DNA from: Ga0074130 sp035492055
GTDB taxonomy: Bacteria > Pseudomonadota > Gammaproteobacteria > Burkholderiales > Rhodocyclaceae
Reading direction: 5' to 3'
Length of the DNA stretch: 27,471 bases
NCBI GenBank assembly: GCA_035492055.1
Contig: DATJJR010000092.1
Span: 1 to 27,471, forward strand
Of this stretch, positions 1 to 8,423 are shown piece after piece. Under the pieces are notes generated by a model. It had not been told where the DNA came from and ran no database searches. It worked only from the letters and a program-made list of their open reading frames with translations. How positions within the stretch are numbered: the stretch's first letter is position 1; each line of letters begins with the position of its first letter. A program made the translations under genes and the position numbers.

Positions 1-166
1 GGTTTCCGCAGCCCGTGAAGTCAAGCTGTCGGTCCCGCTGGTCGTCCGCATGAAGGGTACCAACGAAGACCTCGGCAAGCAGATCCTCAAGGAATCCGGT
101 CTGCCGATCATCTCTGCCGACACCATGGCCGAAGCCGCGACTGCCATCGTCGCTGCGGTCAAGTAA
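1..166 (+). CDS. sucC: Succinyl-CoA synthetase beta subunit, C-terminal end (partial)
   Basis: This is the last 54 codons of an open frame entering from the left edge and ending in TAA at 164-166. The visible residues (REVKLSVPLVVRMKGTNE, then GLPIISADTMAEAA) match the C-terminal ligase domain of the ADP-forming succinyl-CoA synthetase beta chain, where the RxxGTN segment is conserved. SucC carries the ATP-grasp nucleotide site and pairs with SucD in the TCA cycle. It lies 15 bases upstream of sucD in the standard sucCD order, so the two are almost certainly co-transcribed. Only the end of the gene is present, so nothing can be said about its start or promoter. Confidence 0.93.
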   Translation, partial: VSAAREVKLSVPLVVRMKGTNEDLGKQILKESGLPIISADTMAEAATAIVAAVK

Positions 167-181
167 GGGAGTATCTGAACA

Positions 182-1075
182 ATGTCTATTCTGATTAACA
201 AGAACACCAAGGTCATCACCCAAGGTATTACCGGCAAGACCGGTCAGTTCCATACCGAAAAGTGCATTGAATACGCCAACGGCAAGAACTGCTACGTTGC
301 CGGCGTGAACCCGAAGAAGGCTGGCGAGTCGGTTCTCGACGTGCCGATCTTCGCGACCGTCAAGGATGCATCCGCCGCTACCGGCGCGACCGCATCGGTC
401 ATCTACGTGCCGCCGGCTGGCGCCGCTGCCGCGATCTGGGAAGCGGTTGAAGCCGACCTGGATCTGGTGGTGTGTATCACCGAAGGCATTCCGGTCCGCG
501 ACATGCTGGAAGTGCGCAACAAGATGAAGGCCAAGGAAGCCGCAGGCGGCAAGAAGACTGTCCTGATCGGGCCGAACTGCTCCGGCATCATCACGCCGGA
601 AGAGCTCAAGATCGGCATCATGCCGGGCCACATCCACAAGAAGGGGCGCATCGGCGTGGTTTCGCGCTCCGGCACCCTGACCTACGAAGCTGCTGCTCAG
701 CTGTCGGAACAGAATCTGGGCCAGTCGACCGTGGTGAACATTGGTGGCGATCCCATCAACGGCCTGAAGCACATCGACGTGCTGCAGATGTTCAATGACG
801 ATCCGGACACCGATGCCATCATCATGATCGGCGAAATCGGCGGTCCTGACGAAGCCAACGCAGCCGAGTGGTATGCCAAGAACGGCAAGAAGCCCATCGT
901 CGGCTTCATCGCCGGTGTCACCGCGCCTCCGGGCAAGCGCATGGGCCATGCCGGTGCGCTGATCTCGGGCGGTGCCGACACGGCTGACGCCAAGCTGGCG
1001 ATCATGGAAGCCTCCGGTTTCAAGGTCACCCGTAACCCGTCGGAAATGGGCAAGCTGCTGAAGTCGTTGCTGTAA
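182..1075 (+). CDS. sucD: Succinyl-CoA synthetase alpha subunit
   Basis: The 297-residue cytosolic TCA-cycle enzyme, with SucC, interconverts succinyl-CoA and succinate with substrate-level ATP formation. The N-terminal CoA-binding fold shows QGITGKTG (residues 14-21). The phosphohistidine segment GKRMGHAGALISGG places the catalytic His at about residue 256. The ligase-CoA signature SRSGTLTYE is intact. The ATG at 182 is preceded by AGGGAG in the 15-base gap after sucC. The length is slightly above the roughly 290 residues of the E. coli enzyme because of a small Ala/Gly/Lys insertion near residue 120. The NxPG motif usual before the IITPEE segment reads NCSG here, a minor oddity. Confidence 0.97.
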   Translation: MSILINKNTKVITQGITGKTGQFHTEKCIEYANGKNCYVAGVNPKKAGESVLDVPIFATVKDASAATGATASVIYVPPAGAAAAIWEAVEADLDLVVCITEGIPVRDMLEVRNKMKAKEAAGGKKTVLIGPNCSGIITPEELKIGIMPGHIHKKGRIGVVSRSGTLTYEAAAQLSEQNLGQSTVVNIGGDPINGLKHIDVLQMFNDDPDTDAIIMIGEIGGPDEANAAEWYAKNGKKPIVGFIAGVTAPPGKRMGHAGALISGGADTADAKLAIMEASGFKVTRNPSEMGKLLKSLL

Positions 1076-1110
1076 TTTGCTGTATTCACGAGCAGCCCTC
1101 GCAAAAAGAA

Positions 1111-1139
1111 GCCGCACCAGGAAACTGGTGCGGCTTTTT
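1111..1139 (+). terminator. Rho-independent terminator of sucCD
   Basis: A perfect 10-bp stem, GCCGCACCAG (1111-1120) and CTGGTGCGGC (1125-1134), is closed by a GAAA tetraloop and followed by TTTTTC. An A-rich run just upstream (1104-1110) can extend the stem and would also supply a U-run for reverse-strand transcripts. It lies 35 bases after the sucD stop, so it separates the TCA genes from the signalling genes downstream. Confidence 0.93.
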
Positions 1140-1213
1140 CGTTTTGGGTACCGTTTAACGCCTGCACATTTGCACAAATCCCAGCAATACCGGGCTTTTT
1201 CGTGTCGTTCTGA

Positions 1214-1243
1214 TTGACGGCATGGCGCTTCAACTGGAAGAAT
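1214..1243 (+). promoter_or_regulatory. Candidate sigma70 promoter for the signalling operon
   Basis: TTGACG (1214-1219) matches the -35 consensus at five of six bases. AAGAAT (1238-1243) lies 18 bases further on as a weak -10 (four of six). It falls between the sucD terminator and the chosen PP2C start at 1303, the only stretch where a promoter for the downstream genes could sit without lying inside a gene. The -10 is poor, so this is tentative. Confidence 0.3.
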
Positions 1244-1302
1244 CCGAAAACTGCACTCGATGTGGTGCGACATTCGGGGAATTTGCGCTTGAGGATGCAT
1301 GC

Positions 1303-2178
1303 ATGACGACACTGGCTGACGTTCTTGATGTGGCGACGGCCTCGCATACTGGCATGGTGCGGCCGCATAACGAGGATTCGGTATACGCGAATTCCGATTC
1401 CGGCGTGTTCATTCTGGCCGACGGTATGGGCGGCTATAACGCCGGTGAAGTGGCGAGCGACATGGCGACGTCGCTGCTCGGCAGCACGCTGGACGATCTT
1501 TTCGCAGTGCAGCCGGCCTATAGCGATGTCAGCGGCGGCAAGTATGGCGAAGTGGTGCTGGTGCGCGAAATTTCAGCCACGAACCGAAGCATCTATAACG
1601 CCGCACAAAGCAATCCGCAATATGCTGGCATGGGTACGACGCTGGTTGCATCCGTGTTTCATGATGATGCGGTGACGGTGGCGCACATCGGCGATTCGCG
1701 CCTGTATCGTTTCCGCAACGACGCGCTGGAGCAGCTGACCAAGGATCACTCCTTGTTGCAGGAGCAGATCGATGGCGGCATCATTACAAAGGCGCAAGCG
1801 CGACATTCGCAGAACAAGAATCTGGTCACGCGAGCGCTCGGTGTGGATCTGTCCGTGGACACGGAAATGCACACGTATCCGGTGTTGCCGGGCGACCTCT
1901 ACCTGTTGTGTTCAGACGGACTGAACGACATGATCGAGGACGAAGAGATCGCCATGGCGCTCGAAGCCCTTGGTGCAAATCTCAGCCTGTGTGCGACGCA
2001 TCTGGTGCAGATGGCGAACGACAACGGTGGTCGCGACAATGTATCTGTGATTCTGGTACGCGTGAAATGTGTTTTTCCTGCGCCAATATCAGCGCTTGGT
2101 GCAGCAGGGGGCGCTGGTAACGGCGAACATGGCTTCTGGCAACGAATTTGGCAGCGTTTGAGATATTGGTTCCGTTAA
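1303..2178 (+). CDS. PP2C-type Ser/Thr protein phosphatase
   Basis: This 291-residue protein belongs to the PPM/PP2C metal-dependent phosphatases, which remove phosphate from Ser/Thr (bacterial PppA/PrpC/Stp type). The signature motifs are present in order: RPHNED (20-25), DGMGG (40-44), GMGTT before a GDSR turn (130-133), SDGLND with Asp205, and GRDN with Asp245. These supply the acidic ligands of the two-metal centre. The ATG at 1303 is chosen because GAGG lies 8 bases upstream and the domain begins at once; an in-frame ATG at 1222 would add 27 unconserved residues. The last 38 residues are outside the domain and end in an aromatic and basic stretch (WQRIWQRLRYWF) that could be an amphipathic membrane anchor. 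The FHA gene starts 42 bases downstream. No kinase gene is in the window. Confidence 0.93.
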   Translation: MTTLADVLDVATASHTGMVRPHNEDSVYANSDSGVFILADGMGGYNAGEVASDMATSLLGSTLDDLFAVQPAYSDVSGGKYGEVVLVREISATNRSIYNAAQSNPQYAGMGTTLVASVFHDDAVTVAHIGDSRLYRFRNDALEQLTKDHSLLQEQIDGGIITKAQARHSQNKNLVTRALGVDLSVDTEMHTYPVLPGDLYLLCSDGLNDMIEDEEIAMALEALGANLSLCATHLVQMANDNGGRDNVSVILVRVKCVFPAPISALGAAGGAGNGEHGFWQRIWQRLRYWFR

Positions 2179-2220
2179 AAGCGGGCAGTACAGACTAGAA
2201 CTATTCAGGATAGAAAAATC

Positions 2221-2973
2221 ATGGCGAAACTGATTCTCAGCATGGACGGTCTGGTGCTCAAGGATATTTCCGTGTCCAAAGAGCGCATGTCGATCGGACG
2301 TAAGTCGCACAACGATATCCAGATTGACAATCTGGCCATCAGCGGTGAGCACGCCGTCATTGTCACGCTGCTCAACGACTCCTTTCTGGAAGACCTCGGT
2401 AGTACCAACGGCACGGCGGTCAACGGCCAGTCGATCAAGCGCCATTTCCTGCAGGACGGCGATGTCATTGAGCTTGGCAAATACAAGCTCAAGTATGTGA
2501 ACGAAGCCGTGCAGCAAACTACGCCAGCCGATTTCGAAAAAACCGTGGTGCTGCGCCCCGACATGCTGCGCCAGACTGTCGCTCAAGTCGAAAGCAAGGG
2601 CTTTGGCGATACTCAAGTCGGCGCCGCTGCGCTGGGTCTTGGCGCGGCCGATGCCGCTGCCACGCCGGTCGCTCCGGTATTTGCCGAGGCAGCGCACGTA
2701 GCGCCGGCACAACCGCCGATGGCTGCCATTCAAGTGCTTTCCGGTTCGGGCAAGACGCTCGATCTCGTCAAGTCGCTGACGACGCTGGGCAAGCCCGGCG
2801 TACAAGTGGCTGTCATTGCACGCCGTCCGCAAGGCTATTTCATCACCCACGTCGAAGGCGCCGGTTTTCCCGTCGTCAATGGCAAGACGCTCGATGCACA
2901 AGCACATGCGCTCGCCGATCACGATGTGATCGAAATCGCGGGTGTCAAGATGGAATTTTTCTTCAAGTCCTGA
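2221..2973 (+). CDS. FHA-domain protein, two tandem FHA folds
   Basis: The 250-residue protein has an N-terminal FHA domain (about 1-95) with the phosphothreonine-binding residues visible: IGRKSHNDI with the conserved Gly-Arg, then ISGEHAV with Ser and His, then GSTNGTAVNG. A linker rich in Ala, Pro and Val (about 130-170) leads to a second FHA-like domain (about 175-250). That domain keeps the fold pattern (TLGKPG, VVNGKTL, LADHDVIEI) but lacks the Ser-x-x-His pair, so it probably does not bind phosphopeptide. It should act as a cytosolic phospho-Thr-dependent adaptor, and its position after a PP2C phosphatase suggests the phosphatase reverses the mark it reads. AGGA lies 10 bases before the ATG. 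Confidence 0.92.
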   Translation: MAKLILSMDGLVLKDISVSKERMSIGRKSHNDIQIDNLAISGEHAVIVTLLNDSFLEDLGSTNGTAVNGQSIKRHFLQDGDVIELGKYKLKYVNEAVQQTTPADFEKTVVLRPDMLRQTVAQVESKGFGDTQVGAAALGLGAADAAATPVAPVFAEAAHVAPAQPPMAAIQVLSGSGKTLDLVKSLTTLGKPGVQVAVIARRPQGYFITHVEGAGFPVVNGKTLDAQAHALADHDVIEIAGVKMEFFFKS

Positions 2974-3010
2974 TCCGTCGTTTTCTTCTTTTTCGTTCCG
3001 GGAGTATTGC

Positions 3011-5218
3011 GTGTCACTGAGCCTGCACTGGATACGCAAGGGCATCGGCTTCTTCGTGTTGGCGCTGATGCTGGGATATTCCCTGCATTTATACAATATC
3101 GATCTGGTCTCGCGACTTGAGAACATCGTCTACGACGACAAGATTCGGCTGACTATGCCGAACACGCCGGGCGATAGCGTCGTCATCGTCGACATCGACG
3201 AAAAATCGCTGGCGGAGCAAGGGCACTGGCCGTGGGGCCGCGACAAGCTGGCAAACCTGATTGATCGCGTGTTTGATGGCGGTGCGGCGGTACTCGGTTT
3301 CGACGTGGTGTTTGCCGAGAGCGACAACAGTTCCGGACTCGCCTCGCTGGAGCAATTGTCGCGCGGAAAACTGCAGGACGACAGCCTGTTCCAGAGCGAG
3401 CTTGAGCGCATGCGGCCACAGCTCGACAACGACGCGCGTTTCGCTGCTGCGATCAAACGCCATAAGGTCGTGCTCGGGTATACCTTTGCTGATGCTGCCA
3501 ACAGCGTGCGCACCGGCATCTTGCCACCACCCGTACTGACCGCCAGGGATTTTGCGACAGCACCACCAGCCTATGGTCATCCAAGCTACAACGGCAACCT
3601 CGCGCGTTTTCAATCCGTCGCCGCCGGCGGCCATTTCACGCCGCTTGTCGATGTCGACGGCATTGTGCGTCGCGTGCCCATGTTGCTTGAATATCAAGAT
3701 GGATACTATGAATCGCTCTCGCTGGCGATGGTGCGCGCGTTACTTGATTTTCCCAAGGTTGCGCCCGGCTATGACGGATCGAAAGCTGTTGCATGGCTGT
3801 CACTGCAGTCTGATGATGGTGCGGATTTGATGCAGATTCCGGTCGATGAGCATCTCACGGCATTGGTGCCATACCGCGGCAAAGCGTATAGCTTTCCCTA
3901 CGTTTCGGCCACCGATGTACTGAATGGGCGTGTGCCGGCCGATACCTTCAAGAACCGCCTGGTACTGGTCGGTGCCACTGCGCCAGGCTTGCTTGATCTG
4001 CGGGCAACGCCGGTTGATGCCGTTTATCCCGGGGTCGAAGTTCATGCGAATCTGATCGCTGGCATTCTCGACGGCATGATGAAGCTCAAGCCGGATTACG
4101 TATACGGCATCGACAGACTCTCCTTGCTCGTGGTCGGTCTTCTCATGATTCTCGTGCTGCCGCGTTTCTCTCCCGTCATGGCGACCGTACTGACGTGGGG
4201 TCTTGTGTTCTGCATCGTCGGCCTCAATCTCGTGTTGTGGAGTGCCGGCATTCTGGCGCCTGTGGCGGATGCATTGATTCTGATTGGCATCCTGTATGCC
4301 GTGAACATGTCGTGGGGTTTCCTCATCGAGTCGCGCAGCAAACGTCAGTTCACAGCCTTGTTTGGTCAGTATGTGCCGCCTGAACTGGTCGACGAAATGG
4401 CAAAAAACCCGACGCGTTACAGCATGGAAGGGCGTCGCGCCGAATTGACCGTGTTGTTCTCTGATGTGCGTGGGTTCACCACGATTTCAGAAGCCTTGCA
4501 GCCGGAAGAGCTGGCTGCGCTGATGAATGAATACCTCGGCGCCATGACAGAAATCGTGCAGCGTCATCGTGGCACGCTCGATAAATACATTGGCGACGCC
4601 ATCATGGCTTTCTGGGGCGCACCGATTGCCGATGCGGCGCATGCAAAAAATGCCGTACAGGCCGCACTCGACATGCAGGCGCGTCTTGTCACGTTGAACG
4701 AAGCACTGGTTGCCAAGGGATGGCCAAAACTCGCAATTGGCGTCGGTGTGAACAGCGGCCCGATGACTGTGGGTGACATGGGCTCGCCGGTGCGAAAGTC
4801 TTATACGGTCATGGGCGATGCGGTGAATTTGGGCTCACGCCTTGAGAGCATTACCAAACAATACGGGGTCGGCATCATCGTCGGCGAGGAAACCTTTGCC
4901 TTGCTTGAGGGACAGTTTGAATTCCGCGAACTGGATCGCGTGCGTGTCAAAGGCAAGGATGCGCCAGTCGGCATTTACGAGCCACTGGGACAAGTCGACG
5001 CACTGACCCCAGCCGAGGTTACCGAGCTGCAACAGTGGCGCGCTGCGCTGCAGTTTTATCGTGCGCAGGCTTGGGAGGCGGCCCACAATACGTTGCAGGT
5101 CCTGCAGAGTACGACACCAACATATCTGTACGAACTGTATATCGAACGCATCGCGCATTACCGTGCCACGCCGCCGGGCGTTGATTGGGACGGTGTAACC
5201 ACTTTCGAGACGAAGTGA
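3011..5218 (+). CDS. CHASE2-domain class III adenylate cyclase, membrane-bound
   Basis: The 735-residue protein probably makes cAMP from ATP in response to an extracytoplasmic signal. It has an N-terminal membrane helix (about 9-27), a periplasmic CHASE2 sensor domain (about 30-355), three membrane helices (about 370-440) and a class III cyclase domain (about 475-640). Catalytic residues are visible: metal-binding Asp485 (FSDVRGF) and Asp529 (KYIGDA), base-selecting Lys525, and transition-state Asn606 and Arg610. Thr599, in YTVMGD, occupies the second base-selecting position. A Lys/Thr pair is the mark of class IIIb adenylate cyclases such as cyanobacterial CyaC. The GTG at 3011 is chosen because CGGGAG lies 7 bases upstream; a GTG at 2942 would overlap the FHA gene and add 23 unconserved residues. 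The phosphodiesterase gene follows after 7 bases. Confidence 0.92.
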   Translation: MSLSLHWIRKGIGFFVLALMLGYSLHLYNIDLVSRLENIVYDDKIRLTMPNTPGDSVVIVDIDEKSLAEQGHWPWGRDKLANLIDRVFDGGAAVLGFDVVFAESDNSSGLASLEQLSRGKLQDDSLFQSELERMRPQLDNDARFAAAIKRHKVVLGYTFADAANSVRTGILPPPVLTARDFATAPPAYGHPSYNGNLARFQSVAAGGHFTPLVDVDGIVRRVPMLLEYQDGYYESLSLAMVRALLDFPKVAPGYDGSKAVAWLSLQSDDGADLMQIPVDEHLTALVPYRGKAYSFPYVSATDVLNGRVPADTFKNRLVLVGATAPGLLDLRATPVDAVYPGVEVHANLIAGILDGMMKLKPDYVYGIDRLSLLVVGLLMILVLPRFSPVMATVLTWGLVFCIVGLNLVLWSAGILAPVADALILIGILYAVNMSWGFLIESRSKRQFTALFGQYVPPELVDEMAKNPTRYSMEGRRAELTVLFSDVRGFTTISEALQPEELAALMNEYLGAMTEIVQRHRGTLDKYIGDAIMAFWGAPIADAAHAKNAVQAALDMQARLVTLNEALVAKGWPKLAIGVGVNSGPMTVGDMGSPVRKSYTVMGDAVNLGSRLESITKQYGVGIIVGEETFALLEGQFEFRELDRVRVKGKDAPVGIYEPLGQVDALTPAEVTELQQWRAALQFYRAQAWEAAHNTLQVLQSTTPTYLYELYIERIAHYRATPPGVDWDGVTTFETK

Positions 5219-5225
5219 CATTCGC

Positions 5226-6002
5226 ATGAAAATACGCATTCTCGGTTGCAGCGGTGGTATCGGCAGAATCGACAGTCACGATTTGCGGACGACATCCATG
5301 CTTGTCGATCACGACACGCTTGTCGATTGCGGCACGGGTGTTGGTGATTTGTCGATCGCCGAGCTTGCACAGATCGACCATGTCTTCATCACGCATGCTC
5401 ATCTCGACCACATTGCCTGTTTGCCATTGCTGATTGACACTGTGGGCGACATGCGTAAAAAACCGCTCATTGTGCATGCCACCGAGGCGACGCTCGATGT
5501 GCTGAGAAAGCATATTTTCAATTGGGCGATCTGGCCGGATTTCAGCGAAATTCCAAGCAAAGAGGCGCCGTTCCTGCGCTTCGAGCCGGTGCGCGTTGGC
5601 GAATGCATTGAACTCAATGGACGCCGCATCACACCCCTGCCGGCCAATCACACCGTGCCGGCAGTCGGCTATTGGCTCGATTCCGGCGTTGCGAGTCTCG
5701 CCTTGTCGGGCGATACCGGCCCATGCCCTGAGTTTTGGCAAGCCGTCAACGCCATCGAGAATCTCAAGTATCTCGTTATCGAGACAGCATTCCCCAATCG
5801 GGAAAAACAACTTGCCCAGGCATCGCTGCACCTGTGTCCGCACATGCTGGCGACGGAACTGGGAAATCTGCACCGCTATGCGGAAATTTTCATCACGCAT
5901 CTGAAGCCAGGCCAAAGTGAACTCACCATGCGGGAAATTCTCGCTGCGATTCATGAGTTCAGGCCGCAGATGTTGCAGCACAACCAGGTACTGACGTTCT
6001 GA
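5226..6002 (+). CDS. Metallo-beta-lactamase-fold cyclic-nucleotide phosphodiesterase (class II type)
   Basis: This 258-residue predicted cytosolic hydrolase has the metal ligands of the metallo-beta-lactamase superfamily: HAHLDH with His57, His59, Asp61 and His62, then His142 (NHTVP), Asp163 (SGDTG) and His225 (THLKPG). The N-terminal strand-loop ILGCSGGIG and the long LETAFPN-type helix region resemble class II 3',5'-cyclic-nucleotide phosphodiesterases (PDE1/CpdP type) more than lactamases or RNase Z. The start is only 7 bases after the cyclase stop with a weak Shine-Dalgarno sequence, which suggests translational coupling. With the cyclase it would form a cAMP make-and-break pair. The fold and metal site are certain; the cyclic-nucleotide substrate rests on family resemblance and context. 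Confidence 0.82.
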   Translation: MKIRILGCSGGIGRIDSHDLRTTSMLVDHDTLVDCGTGVGDLSIAELAQIDHVFITHAHLDHIACLPLLIDTVGDMRKKPLIVHATEATLDVLRKHIFNWAIWPDFSEIPSKEAPFLRFEPVRVGECIELNGRRITPLPANHTVPAVGYWLDSGVASLALSGDTGPCPEFWQAVNAIENLKYLVIETAFPNREKQLAQASLHLCPHMLATELGNLHRYAEIFITHLKPGQSELTMREILAAIHEFRPQMLQHNQVLTF

Positions 6003-6038
6003 CGACGGCAGCACTGATTGCACGGAAGGAGTTTCATC

Positions 6039-8414
6039 ATGAGTAGTGCTACCGCAGCCCGCGACTCGGGAGGGTTATCCGACATCGGAGGGCGTTTGGC
6101 TTTTTTCAAGAGCCTGCAGACAGTCACTAACAAGATTCATGCGACGGCGGACGTCGATGAAATCATGCTGGAAATGTCTCAGGAAATCTGCACGCTCTTC
6201 AATGCCGACCGCCTGACCATCTACGCACTTGATCCGGACAAGAGCAGCATTGTTTCCAAACTCAAGACCGGGTTGAATTCGTTCAAGGATCTGCGACTGC
6301 CGATTACCGAAAGTAGCATTGCTGGCCATGTCGCCTTGTCGAAGCGCATGGTCAACATTGCCGATGTCTATGACGAAGCCGAATTGCGTGCGCTGCACCC
6401 TGAACTGCATTTTCTGCGTGAAGTCGATAAACGCACCGGCTATCGCACCAAGCAAATGCTGGTCGGTCCCATTCTCGATGCGCAAAATGCCGATTTGCTG
6501 GGTGTCGTCCAGATCATCAACAGCAAGAGCGGTGCGCCGTTTGCTTCGCTTGCCGAAGAAGCATTGAAAAGCCTGTGCGAGACACTCGCGATTGCCTTTG
6601 CTCAGCGTAATAACAACCCGCACCAGATTCGCACCAAATACGACTATCTCGTCATGGACGCGGTGCTGTCGGCAGACGATCTTGAAATTGCGACACGCAA
6701 GGCACGCCAGCAGGGCACCAATATTGAAGAGATACTCATCAACGAATTCGAAGTGGCACCTGCCGTGATTGGTGCCGCGCTGTCGCGTTTCTTCAACGTG
6801 CCCTATGAGCCGTTCAAGGTCGATCGGGTCAAGCCGCTCGATCTCATGAAAAACCTGCGCCGCGAGTACGTCGAACAGAATCACTGGCTACCGGTGGCGG
6901 AGGATTCGGAGGGCATTCTCGTCCTGACGATGGATCCGGAACAGGTCAAGGGTGCACGGGTCGTCAGCAATGTATTCCCCAAGAGCAAGCTCAAGTACGT
7001 CGTCACGACGATGCGTGAGTTCAACCAGAGCGTCGATCAAGCCTTCGGCACAAGCGGTGGCGCATTCAGCGACAACACCAACGTTGGCGACCTGCTTTCC
7101 AGCATGGAAGGCGAGGATGACAGCGGCGAAGCCGTCGCCGACGATGTCAGTGCTGCGGCTGATAACGAACTGGTCAAGCTCGTCAACAAGATCATCACCG
7201 ATGCTTACCAGCAGGGAGCATCGGATATCCATATCGAACCCTCGGCTGGCAAGGATCGCACGCTGATTCGTTTTCGTCGTGACGGCATTCTGACCAAGTA
7301 CATCGAAGTACCGGCGAGTTATCGCAATGCCATTGCTGCACGTATCAAGATCATGTGCGATCTCGACATCGCCGAGCGTCGCAGGCCGCAGGACGGCAAG
7401 ATCAAGTTCAAGCGCTTTGGTCCGATCGACATTGAGCTGCGTGTGGCCACGATTCCTTCCGCTGGCGGCGTTGAAGATGTGGTGATGCGTATCCTCGCGG
7501 CCGGCGAGCCCATTCCAATTGAAAAATTGGGTGTGTTGCCGGATAACCTTGAACGTCTCAAGGCGTGCGTATCCAAACCCTACGGATTGTTTTTCGTGTG
7601 CGGGCCGACTGGCTCAGGCAAGACGACCACGTTGCACTCGATCCTCAAATTCCTCAATACACCGGATACGAAAATCTGGACGGCAGAAGACCCGGTCGAA
7701 ATCACGCAGAAGGGGCTGCGCCAGGTCCAGATCAATAAGAAGGCTGGCCTCGATTTCGCGACGGTGATGCGTTCATTCCTGCGGGCCGATCCCGACATCA
7801 TCATGGTCGGTGAAATGCGCGATGCCGAGACCACAGGCATTGGCATCGAAGCTTCATTGACGGGCCATCTTGTGTTCGCCACGCTGCATACCAACAGCGC
7901 ACCGGAGTCCATCATTCGTCTCCTCGACATGGGCATGGACCCGTTCAATTTCTCCGATGCCATTCTCGGCATTCTGGCTCAGCGTCTGGCGCGGCGTTTG
8001 TGCAAGTGCAAGGAAGCCTATACGCCCGATGCCGAGGAAGTGAACCACTTCATGGTTGAGTACTGTAACGAACTACAGAGCACCGAAACCTTCAAGGCCG
8101 ATCGCAAACGGGCAATGGAGTCGACTTACAAGCGCCTCGTCAAGAGTTACGGCCAGGACGGAAAGTTTGTTTTCTACCGTGCAAAAGGCTGCCCCGATTG
8201 CGGTGACACAGGCTACAAGGGGCGTTGCGGCCTGCATGAATTGATGGTGGGTACCGACTCGGTCAAGAAGCTGATCCAGGAACACGCACGTGTTGCGCAA
8301 CTTTTTGCGCAAGCACTGGAGGACGGCATGTTGACACTCAAGATGGATGGCATGGAAAAAGCGTTGCAAGGCATTACCGATCTCAAGCAAGTGCGAGCAG
8401 TCTGCATTAAATAG
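6039..8414 (+). CDS. GAF-domain GspE/PilB-family traffic ATPase
   Basis: The 791-residue protein is a secretion-superfamily hexameric ATPase with an N-terminal sensor. It has a GAF domain (about 20-185), a GspE N-terminal (MshEN-like) domain (about 205-350) and a GspE ATPase core (about 385-790). The core shows GASDIHIEP, Walker A GPTGSGKT (522-529), the Walker B region DPDIIMVGE with Glu592, and the His box TGHLVFATLHTN. The zinc-binding Cys set is CxC (LCKCKEAY) plus CxxC (GCPDCG), where CxxC at both is usual. The MshEN region lacks the RLG-type c-di-GMP signature. The ATG at 6039 follows AAGGAG by 7 bases. No pilin, platform, secretin or prepilin peptidase gene is in the window, so the machine it drives, if any, is unknown. 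Confidence 0.92.
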   Translation: MSSATAARDSGGLSDIGGRLAFFKSLQTVTNKIHATADVDEIMLEMSQEICTLFNADRLTIYALDPDKSSIVSKLKTGLNSFKDLRLPITESSIAGHVALSKRMVNIADVYDEAELRALHPELHFLREVDKRTGYRTKQMLVGPILDAQNADLLGVVQIINSKSGAPFASLAEEALKSLCETLAIAFAQRNNNPHQIRTKYDYLVMDAVLSADDLEIATRKARQQGTNIEEILINEFEVAPAVIGAALSRFFNVPYEPFKVDRVKPLDLMKNLRREYVEQNHWLPVAEDSEGILVLTMDPEQVKGARVVSNVFPKSKLKYVVTTMREFNQSVDQAFGTSGGAFSDNTNVGDLLSSMEGEDDSGEAVADDVSAAADNELVKLVNKIITDAYQQGASDIHIEPSAGKDRTLIRFRRDGILTKYIEVPASYRNAIAARIKIMCDLDIAERRRPQDGKIKFKRFGPIDIELRVATIPSAGGVEDVVMRILAAGEPIPIEKLGVLPDNLERLKACVSKPYGLFFVCGPTGSGKTTTLHSILKFLNTPDTKIWTAEDPVEITQKGLRQVQINKKAGLDFATVMRSFLRADPDIIMVGEMRDAETTGIGIEASLTGHLVFATLHTNSAPESIIRLLDMGMDPFNFSDAILGILAQRLARRLCKCKEAYTPDAEEVNHFMVEYCNELQSTETFKADRKRAMESTYKRLVKSYGQDGKFVFYRAKGCPDCGDTGYKGRCGLHELMVGTDSVKKLIQEHARVAQLFAQALEDGMLTLKMDGMEKALQGITDLKQVRAVCIK

Positions 8415-8423
8415 GAGAGCACG

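Noticed and set aside
1177..1202. Second possible hairpin CCCAGCAATACCGGG followed by CTTTTTC after the sucD terminator
   Set aside because: The stem is only about three clean pairs with a mismatch, so it is too weak to call a terminator beside the strong one at 1111-1139.
1222..1302. Longer PP2C start at ATG 1222
   Set aside because: It has no Shine-Dalgarno site, adds 27 residues with no PP2C similarity and overlaps the only plausible promoter; ATG 1303 has GAGG at good spacing.
5019..6023. Minus-strand open frame of 334 codons opposite the phosphodiesterase gene
   Set aside because: No domain, no start signal, and opposite strand to a gene with complete catalytic motifs.
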